Both the position numbers and the translations under genes were made by a program. The notes beneath the pieces are model-generated. The model did no database searches and was not told the origin of the DNA. It saw only the letters and a program-made list of their open reading frames with translations. From positions 1-5,396 of the forward strand of contig JAKSDN010000879.1 in assembly GCA_022360075.1 (NCBI GenBank): 5,396 bases of DNA, written 5' to 3'. Shown here in pieces: positions 1-4,434 of the stretch (its first letter is position 1; each line of letters starts with the position of its first letter). This DNA is from Kiloniellales bacterium. GTDB lineage: Bacteria; Pseudomonadota; Alphaproteobacteria; Kiloniellales; JAKSDN01.

Positions 1-1148
1 AGCATGATCTGGCCGATCGCCTTGAAGACCATGTCGGCCTCCAGAGTGAAGCGGTCGCCGGTGCCGCTCAGCCGTCCCTGTTCGTCGAGCTGAGTGTACT
101 CGAAGGTGATCGTCGCGACCCGGCCGTTGGCACCGGTGAGCGCGGCAGGCTTCGCCCAATGCTTGATCTTGACGCCGTTGGTCTGGGCGAAGTCCTGCTC
201 GTGATGGGTCGCCGACATGGCCTCCGGACCGCGGCGATAGACCAGGGTCACATCCTCGGCGCCGAGTCGTTTGGTCTGCACCGCGATATCGATCGCGGTG
301 TTGCCGCCGCCGATCACCACGATCTTGCGGCCGACCGGCAGGCGGCCGAGATCGGGCGCCTGACGCAGCTCGGCGATGTAGTCGACCGCGTTTTGCACGC
401 CTTCGAGCTCCTCGCCCTCCAGCTCCAGCGCCCGCACGCCGCCCAGGCCCATGGCGAGGAACACGGCGTCATGGTCCTGACGCAAGCGGCCCAGGGTTAC
501 ATCGCGCCCCAAGGCCTGGCCGTGACGGATCTCGATGCCGCCGAGCGAGAGGATGAAGTCGACCTCGCGCTGGGCGAAGTTCTCCGGGACCTTGTAAGCG
601 GCGATGCCGTACTCGTTGAGGCCGCCGGACTTCTCCCGGGCCTCGAACACCACGACATCGTGGCCCAGCATCGACAGGCGATGGGCGCAGGCGAGACCGG
701 CCGGCCCGGCGCCGACCACGGCGACCGTCTTGCCGCTGGGCGCCGCACGCTCGAAGGGCTGGATGCCACGCTCGAAAAGGTCGTCGGTGGCATAGCGTTG
801 CAGCAGCCCGATCTGGACCGGCTTGTTCTCCTGCGCGTTGCGCACGCAGGCCTGCTCGCACAGCACTTCGGTCGGGCAGACCCGGGCACAGGCACCGCCC
901 ATGATGTTCTCGCTCAGGATGTCGAGCGCCGCGCCGCGCAGGTTGTCGGTCGAGATCTTGCGGATGAAGCTCGGGATGTCGATGCCGGTGGGACAGGCAT
1001 CGATGCAGGGCGCATCGTGGCAGAAGTAGCAGCGGCTCGACTCGATCAAGGCGGACTTGCGGTCGAGCGGCGGATGCACGTCGGCGAAGTTCTCGGCATA
1101 AGCCGACGCCTCCAGCCGGCCCGCCGCGATGTCGGGCTCTTGGCTCAT
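1..1148 (-). CDS. preT: NAD(P)-dependent dihydropyrimidine dehydrogenase subunit PreT (partial, C-terminus off left edge)
   Basis: PreT takes electrons from NAD(P)H through FAD and Fe-S clusters and passes them to PreA, which reduces uracil or thymine to the dihydropyrimidine in the cytoplasm. The first 382 codons are visible. Residues 40-52 carry C40-x2-C43-x4-C48-x3-C52, and residues 87-101 carry C87-x3-C91-x5-C97-x3-C101. Together with Q117 these match the two N-terminal [4Fe-4S] clusters of mammalian DPD, including its unusual glutamine ligand. An FAD-binding GAGPAG lies at 146-151 and a second dinucleotide motif, GGGNTAID, at 280-287. The start ATG (1148-1146) has AAGGGG seven bases upstream (1161-1156). 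Bacterial PreT is about 410-450 aa, so some 30-70 residues are missing. preA would be expected further left. The alternative, a GltD-like glutamate synthase small subunit, is less likely because of the RutR context and Q117. The divergent neighbour is rutR. Confidence 0.9.
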   Translation of the reverse strand, partial: MSQEPDIAAGRLEASAYAENFADVHPPLDRKSALIESSRCYFCHDAPCIDACPTGIDIPSFIRKISTDNLRGAALDILSENIMGGACARVCPTEVLCEQACVRNAQENKPVQIGLLQRYATDDLFERGIQPFERAAPSGKTVAVVGAGPAGLACAHRLSMLGHDVVVFEAREKSGGLNEYGIAAYKVPENFAQREVDFILSLGGIEIRHGQALGRDVTLGRLRQDHDAVFLAMGLGGVRALELEGEELEGVQNAVDYIAELRQAPDLGRLPVGRKIVVIGGGNTAIDIAVQTKRLGAEDVTLVYRRGPEAMSATHHEQDFAQTNGVKIKHWAKPAALTGANGRVATITFEYTQLDEQGRLSGTGDRFTLEADMVFKAIGQIM

Positions 1149-1155
1149 CCCTGAT

Positions 1156-1161
1156 CCCCTT
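1156..1161 (-). promoter_or_regulatory. Ribosome binding site of preT
   Basis: AAGGGG on the minus strand, seven bases before the ATG at 1148-1146. It supports this start, which also gives the expected short N-terminal stretch before the first Fe-S cysteine. Its first three bases can pair with 1174-1176 in a small stem, described with the leader hairpin. Confidence 0.65.
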
Positions 1162-1201
1162 GCTTCTTCTCGCAAGCCGGCCCGCGCCGGGCGTCGCTTG
1201 C
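1159..1201 (-). promoter_or_regulatory. Structured preT leader with two competing stems
   Basis: Read on the minus strand, GCAAGC (1201-1196) pairs with GCTTGC (1177-1172). Inside it, GCCCG (1192-1188) pairs with CGGGC (1184-1180) around a three-base loop, giving 11 pairs with a small internal bulge. The same 1176-1172 arm can instead pair with GCAAG at 1163-1159, whose last three bases belong to the preT ribosome binding site (8-base loop). The two pairings exclude each other. The complementarity is seen directly; a role in controlling translation is inferred. It could also be chance in GC-rich DNA. Confidence 0.4.
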
Positions 1202-1217
1202 CTTTTCGTTAGGCTTG

Positions 1218-1247
1218 ACTGTAGCGTTGGCCTGACCAACTGGTCAA
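1218..1247 (-). promoter_or_regulatory. Candidate preT promoter overlapping RutR box 1
   Basis: On the minus strand, TTGACC (1247-1242) lies 18 bases before TACAGT (1223-1218), scoring five of six and four of six against sigma-70 hexamers. The -35 element is the edge of RutR box 1, so bound regulator would block RNA polymerase. The predicted start of transcription, near 1211, gives a leader of about 63 bases. This is a match by eye only. Confidence 0.4.
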
Positions 1248-1254
1248 CTAAATT
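1227..1254 (+). promoter_or_regulatory. Candidate rutR promoter spanning RutR box 1
   Basis: TTGGCC (1227-1232) and TAAATT (1249-1254) are 16 bases apart and each matches four of six sigma-70 positions. RutR box 1 fills the spacer and box 2 covers the predicted start of transcription. This arrangement fits repression of the gene by its own product. The hexamers are weak, so the position is tentative. Confidence 0.3.
1232..1247. promoter_or_regulatory. RutR operator, box 1
   Basis: CTGACCAACTGGTCAA matches the E. coli RutR consensus TTGACCA-NN-TGGTCAA at 13 of 14 fixed positions. The core TGACCA/TGGTCA arms form a perfect inverted repeat around AC. It lies between divergent preT and rutR and overlaps candidate promoters for both. 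Confidence 0.8.
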
Positions 1255-1269
1255 TGACCAATTGGTCAG
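1254..1269. promoter_or_regulatory. RutR operator, box 2
   Basis: TTGACCAATTGGTCAG also matches 13 of 14 fixed positions of the RutR consensus, and its central 14 bases are a perfect palindrome. It starts 22 bp after box 1, about two helical turns, so two dimers could sit on the same face of the DNA. It ends 26 bp before the chosen rutR start. Confidence 0.8.
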
Positions 1270-1295
1270 GTTTCGCGAAGACAGAGGCGCAGGGC

Positions 1296-1949
1296 ATGCC
1301 CGACAGCACGACCACGCGGCCGCCGGCGGAGCCGGCCAAGCCGGGCCAGATCCGTCTGCGCAACCAGGCGCAGATCCTTCAGGCGGCCGAGGAGGTTTTC
1401 GCCGAGCAGGGCTATCGCGGCGCGACCACGGCCGCGGTCGCCGAGCGCGCCGGCCTGCCCAAGGCCAACGTGCACTACTACTTCGGCACCAAGGAGGCGC
1501 TCTACCGCGCGGTGCTCGACGACATCCTCGATCTCTGGCTCGGCGAGCTCGACTACATCACCGCCGACCGCGATCCGGCCGAGGCCCTGTCGCACTACAT
1601 CCACGCCAAGGTGATGTACTCCAAGACCCGGCCCCATGCCTCGCGGGTTTTCGCCAATGAGGTGATCCGCGGCGCGCGCAGCATCAAGGACTATCTCGAG
1701 GTCGAGCTGCGCCAGATGGTCCAGGACAAAGGGCCGGTGTTGGAGGCCTGGGTCGCCCAGGGCAAGATGGAGCCGATCGACCCGGTGCATCTCTTCTCCA
1801 TCCTCTGGGCCGCGACCCAGCACTATGCCGACTTCGAGGCTCAAATCCGCGCGATTGCGGGGCGCAAGGAACTGACCGACGAGGACTACGAGGCCGCGGC
1901 CGAGACCATCACCCGCTTCGTGCTGCGCGGCTGCGGGGTAAAACGATAG
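1296..1949 (+). CDS. rutR: RutR-like TetR-family regulator of pyrimidine catabolism
   Basis: This 217-aa cytoplasmic DNA-binding protein is about as long as E. coli RutR (212 aa). It has a TetR helix-turn-helix at residues 44-63, ending in the usual HYYFGTKEALY. A RutR/YcdC-type ligand domain follows, with LDDILDLWL at 74-82 and IDPVHLFSILWAATQHYADF at 161-180. From memory of E. coli RutR these align throughout, and W81 and Q175 correspond to W77 and Q171 near the bound pyrimidine. In E. coli, uracil or thymine binding releases RutR from DNA. The ATG at 1296 has AGAGG at 1283-1287. The upstream in-frame TTG at 1254 is rejected because it lies inside operator 2. Two RutR boxes directly upstream, and preT beyond them, support the assignment. 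In this genome RutR seems tied to the reductive pathway rather than to rutABCDEFG; only preT is visible to show this. Confidence 0.9.
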   Translation: MPDSTTTRPPAEPAKPGQIRLRNQAQILQAAEEVFAEQGYRGATTAAVAERAGLPKANVHYYFGTKEALYRAVLDDILDLWLGELDYITADRDPAEALSHYIHAKVMYSKTRPHASRVFANEVIRGARSIKDYLEVELRQMVQDKGPVLEAWVAQGKMEPIDPVHLFSILWAATQHYADFEAQIRAIAGRKELTDEDYEAAAETITRFVLRGCGVKR

Positions 1950-1953
1950 CGCA

Positions 1954-1960
1954 GAGGGGA
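1954..1960 (+). promoter_or_regulatory. Ribosome binding site of the EthD-family gene
   Basis: GAGGGGA, five bases before the ATG at 1966, inside the short gap after rutR. It shows that the small gene has its own strong translation signal within what is probably one transcript. Confidence 0.6.
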
Positions 1961-1965
1961 ACGCG

Positions 1966-2283
1966 ATGATCAAAGCCGTGGTGCTGCTCAAGCGACGCGA
2001 GGACATGAGCCGGTCCGATTTCGTCCACTGGTACCTGGACGAGCACGTGCCCCTGGCGCTCGCGCTGCCGAACCTGCGCCGCTATCAGGCCAATATCGTC
2101 GAGGGCGAGGCCGACGGCGACTACGACGGCTTCTCGGAGCTCTGGTTCGACAGCGAGACGGCCATGCTCGAGTCCTACGCGACGGAAACCGGCAAGGGCG
2201 TGGCCGCCGACTCCCTGGCCCACGTCTCACGGCGCGAGCGTATCGTGGTCAGGGAGCATCCGTTTGAAGTGTCCGGGCGCTAG
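1966..2283 (+). CDS. EthD-domain small protein, putative dimeric alpha/beta-barrel
   Basis: This 105-aa protein matches the EthD family, small ferredoxin-like proteins that usually dimerise. It begins with a beta strand (IKAVVLLK, 2-9), then the family motif F19-x2-W22-Y23-x2-E26-H27-x-P29-L30. LRRYQANIV follows at 37-45, then FSELWFDS at 56-63. No signal peptide or membrane segment is visible. EthD was named from ether degradation clusters, where its biochemical role is unclear; relatives include monooxygenase-like and stress-response barrel proteins. The gene starts 16 bases after rutR with a strong ribosome binding site, so it is probably cotranscribed and pyrimidine-regulated. A role in handling a pyrimidine breakdown product is only inferred. 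Family membership is fairly certain; substrate is unknown. Confidence 0.8.
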   Translation: MIKAVVLLKRREDMSRSDFVHWYLDEHVPLALALPNLRRYQANIVEGEADGDYDGFSELWFDSETAMLESYATETGKGVAADSLAHVSRRERIVVREHPFEVSGR

Positions 2284-2501
2284 AGGAAGACGGCGGTTGC
2301 CGATCGTGCTCCCCGCGTAAATAGGCGTGCAGTCCACCGAGCGCTTCGCGCTCCCGGCAATCCATCGCGGTCCGAGTCTCGGACTTCAATGGACCCTCGG
2401 ATCAAGCCCGAGGGTGACGGTTCCGGAAAGCCAATTGAGGCCAATCTGCCGAAGACCGGAGCCTCTCTCTGATCGGAGAGCAAATCGGTCGGATCGAACC
2501 C
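2284..2501. other. Convergent intergenic region without a gene
   Basis: These 218 bases separate the end of the EthD-family gene from the end of the lysR gene on the other strand. I see no credible gene here. The region holds a dense run of inverted repeats at 2339-2415 and a weaker one near the lysR end (CTCTC 2465-2469 with GAGAG 2476-2480). No long T run follows any of them. Confidence 0.6.
2339..2415. repeat. Cluster of three inverted repeats, possible REP-like element or two-way terminator
   Basis: Three dyads follow one another. GAGCGC (2339-2344) pairs with GCGCTC (2348-2353) around TTC. TCCAT (2361-2365) pairs with ATGGA (2389-2393) and encloses GTCCGAG/CTCGGAC (2370-2376, 2378-2384). 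ACCCTCGG (2393-2400) pairs with CCGAGGGT (2408-2415) around a seven-base loop. The last segment, followed by GACGG, resembles palindromic intergenic repeats I recall from alphaproteobacterial genomes. The position between convergent genes suits a bidirectional terminator. Copy number in the genome cannot be seen here. Confidence 0.5.
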
Positions 2502-3422
2502 CTACTCGATGAATCCCTGTCCGGCACCATTGAAAGTCAGGCTCAGGTACTCGTAGAAGGCTTGCGCCGCGGCGGTGAGGCTGGCGCCGTGCTTCCAGGC
2601 GAGGCCGACGTCCATGGTCGGCACGGGATCGGCGAGGTTGCGGGTCTCGATCCGCTGGCCCTCGAGCGACCAGGGCCGATAGACCATGTCCGATAGGATG
2701 GTGATGCCCATCCCGGTGGCGACCATGGAGCGCACCGCCTCGACCGAGGAAGTGCGGAAGATCTCGCGCGGCCGATGCGGCGTCTTCTCCCAATAGCGCA
2801 GCGCGGTGTCGCGCGCCTCGTCGACGGTCAGCATGACGTAGGGCTCGTCGCCCAGATCCTGGAGCGAGACCTGCTCGGCGCGCAGCAGCGGGTGGTCGGT
2901 CGGCAGCCAGAGGCGGCGGCGCGAACGGATCAAGGTCTCCGAGTCGAGGGCGTCGCGCCGCTCGAGGTTCGAAACCAGGAGCACCCCGATGTCGAGCTCG
3001 CCGGCGATCAGCGCCTCTTCGATGTCGCGGCGCGGCGCTTCCTGCAGCCCGACCGTGATGCCGGGGAAGCTGCGCGCGAAGCGGGCGAGATGGGGCGGCA
3101 GGAAGTAGCCCGCCACCGTGTAGGTGACGCCGACGCGGACCTGACCCGTGGCCTTGGCGCGGGCGCTGCGCGGCGCCCGGGTCGCCTGATTGACCGCGGC
3201 GACGATGTTGCGGGCATGCTGGAGGAACTGATGGCCCTCGTAGGTCAGCGTGACGCCGCTGGAATGGCGCTCGAACAGGCGGGTTTCCAGGATCGTCTCC
3301 AGGCCCTTGATCGCCGCGGTCACGGCGGACTGCGAGACGTTCAGGTCGATCGCCGCCTGCGACACCTGGCCGGTCTCGGCGGCGGCGATGAAATAGCGGA
3401 CCTGGCGGAGCGAGAGAGACAT
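2502..3422 (-). CDS. LysR-type transcriptional regulator, likely of the pxpA cluster
   Basis: This 306-aa protein has the standard LysR length and layout. A winged helix-turn-helix fills residues 1-65, with S21-Q22-A23-A24 and VSQSAVTAAIKGLE (29-42) as recognition region and LFER at 49-52. A linker helix follows, then a two-lobed periplasmic-binding-protein-like effector domain from about residue 92 to 295. LysR proteins usually bind as tetramers and activate a divergent gene when a pathway metabolite binds. Here the divergent genes are pxpA and a biotin carboxylase, so a substrate of that pathway is the likely effector (inference). The start ATG (3422-3420) lacks a clear ribosome binding site, but MSLSLRQVRYF is the typical LysR beginning. 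The exact regulon and ligand cannot be told from the sequence. Confidence 0.85.
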   Translation of the reverse strand: MSLSLRQVRYFIAAAETGQVSQAAIDLNVSQSAVTAAIKGLETILETRLFERHSSGVTLTYEGHQFLQHARNIVAAVNQATRAPRSARAKATGQVRVGVTYTVAGYFLPPHLARFARSFPGITVGLQEAPRRDIEEALIAGELDIGVLLVSNLERRDALDSETLIRSRRRLWLPTDHPLLRAEQVSLQDLGDEPYVMLTVDEARDTALRYWEKTPHRPREIFRTSSVEAVRSMVATGMGITILSDMVYRPWSLEGQRIETRNLADPVPTMDVGLAWKHGASLTAAAQAFYEYLSLTFNGAGQGFIE

Positions 3423-3530
3423 CGGATCGTCTGATAGGAGTCACTAGGGATAGCGGATTTCGCAATCGGTCGCTGGGCTCGCCGCGCGGCTTTCGATCCT
3501 GCAAGGGGCCTTGGGCAGAGATTAGGTGCA

Positions 3531-3549
3531 ATATCTGAATTTTCGATAT
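3531..3549. promoter_or_regulatory. Candidate LysR-type operator (ATATC-N9-GATAT)
   Basis: Perfect five-base arms, ATATC (3531-3535) and GATAT (3545-3549), flank nine bases. They contain the classical LysR motif ATC-N9-GAT with its T-N11-A core. The site lies in the 265-bp gap between the lysR gene and pxpA, at the start of an AT-rich patch (3531-3582) that contrasts with the GC-rich surroundings. A possible pxpA -10, TACTAT, sits at 3572-3577, but I find no good -35 for it, as is common for activator-dependent promoters. Confidence 0.55.
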
Positions 3550-3674
3550 CGTGAAGCCGATTTTCTTATTTTACTATGCATTGAGGCAGCGCGACCATGC
3601 CTGTCAGGCACTTCGCGACGGCAAAAAAATGAGGCTGGCCGCCTGGCACGACGGCGTCGGGCCGGCCAAGCGAC

Positions 3675-3683
3675 GAGGGAGAG
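3675..3683 (+). promoter_or_regulatory. Ribosome binding site that sets the pxpA start
   Basis: GAGGGAGAG lies four bases before the ATG at 3688. It decides the start in favour of this codon over the in-frame GTG at 3526, whose extra 54 residues are unlike the family and would cross the LysR operator. Confidence 0.7.
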
Positions 3684-3687
3684 CGAC

Positions 3688-4419
3688 ATGACGGTGATCA
3701 ACTGCGACATGGGCGAGAGCTTCGGGCTCTACAAGATGGGCGACGACGCGGGCATGATGCCGCTGATCACGGTGGCCAACGTCGCCTGCGGCTTCCATGG
3801 CTCCGACTACAACCACATGCGCACGACCGTGCGCCTGGCCAAGGAGCATGGCGTGAAGGTCGGGGCCCATCCCTCGCTGCCCGACCTGCAGGGCTTCGGC
3901 CGGCGCGAGATGAAGATGGGCCGCGAGGAGCTGGCGAACTGCATCCTCTATCAGGTGGGCGCGCTGAAAGCCTTTCTCGACGCCGAGGGCATGACGCTCA
4001 ACCACATCAAGCCGCACGGCTCGCTCTATGGCATGGCGGCGCGCATGGAGCATATCGCCCACGCGGTCTGTGACGCCGCCGATGTCTACAAGGTGCCGCT
4101 TTACGGCATGATCAACTGCCTGCACGAAGAGGTCTATCAGGCCCGCGGCCACGCCTTCGTCGCCGAGTACTACGCCGACCTCGAATACAGCGACGAGGGC
4201 GGCCTGATCATCACCCGCGAGCATGCTGCCGTCGATCCGCAGGAGTCGGCGCGCCGCTGCGTGCGGGCAATCACCGACGGCAAGGCGCCCTCGGTCAACG
4301 GCAAGGACGTCGCGGTGCGCGCCGACGCGATCTGCGTGCATTCGGATACGCCCAACGCGCTCGATGTCGCGCGGGCGGTGCGCGATGCCGTCACGCCCTA
4401 TCTCGACACCGCCGCCTGA
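3688..4419 (+). CDS. pxpA: 5-oxoprolinase subunit A family protein (LamB/YcsF)
   Basis: This 243-aa protein is of usual family length (E. coli PxpA about 244). In E. coli and Bacillus, PxpA acts with PxpB and PxpC to open 5-oxoproline to glutamate at the cost of ATP. The conserved blocks are all present: N5-x-D7-M-G9-E10, A30-N31-V-A-C34-G-F-H37, V58-G-A-H61-P-S-x-P-D66 with F70-G-R72, H106-I-K108-P-H110-G-x-L-Y114, and V217-H218-S-D220. The fold is the polysaccharide-deacetylase-like barrel, and no signal peptide is seen. After H37 it has G-S-D-Y where E. coli has A-G-D-A, a subfamily trait. The next gene, 15 bases on, is a biotin carboxylase, so it probably belongs to a pxp cluster with biotin enzymes. 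It lies divergent from a LysR gene. Substrate could be 5-oxoproline or another lactam or amide; the family is certain, the substrate is not. Confidence 0.85.
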   Translation: MTVINCDMGESFGLYKMGDDAGMMPLITVANVACGFHGSDYNHMRTTVRLAKEHGVKVGAHPSLPDLQGFGRREMKMGREELANCILYQVGALKAFLDAEGMTLNHIKPHGSLYGMAARMEHIAHAVCDAADVYKVPLYGMINCLHEEVYQARGHAFVAEYYADLEYSDEGGLIITREHAAVDPQESARRCVRAITDGKAPSVNGKDVAVRADAICVHSDTPNALDVARAVRDAVTPYLDTAA

Positions 4420-4434
4420 GCCGCCGACCGCAAG

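Noticed and set aside
159..1154. 331-codon open frame on the plus strand opposite preT
   Set aside because: The minus strand encodes PreT with all Fe-S and nucleotide motifs; the opposite translation shows no domain.
1254..1295. Upstream TTG start for rutR, adding 14 residues
   Set aside because: The codon lies within RutR box 2, has no suitable ribosome binding site, and the extension is not needed to match RutR length.
1266..2006. 246-codon minus-strand frame opposite rutR
   Set aside because: Antisense shadow of rutR; no recognisable motif.
2465..2480. CTCTC/GAGAG stem just after the lysR stop, as its terminator
   Set aside because: Only five pairs with a six-base loop and no T run on the minus strand; too weak to call.
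2775..3434. 219-codon plus-strand frame opposite the lysR gene
   Set aside because: Antisense shadow of the LysR coding sequence; no family resemblance.
3481..3490. Ten-base palindrome GCCGCGCGGC in the lysR-pxpA gap
   Set aside because: A short all-GC palindrome is expected by chance in this base composition and has no second copy nearby.
2386..3531. 381-codon minus-strand frame overlapping the lysR gene in another phase
   Set aside because: Arg/Pro-rich translation without motifs; the LysR frame is clearly the coding one.
3598..3610. TGCCTG-T-CAGGCA inverted repeat upstream of pxpA
   Set aside because: The arms meet at one base, so it would be a poor hairpin, and it matches no operator I know; left as possible but unsupported.
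3526..3687. Upstream GTG start for pxpA, adding 54 residues
   Set aside because: It crosses the LysR box and AT-rich promoter patch; the family starts just before the N-x-D-x-G-E motif, and a strong ribosome binding site precedes the ATG at 3688.
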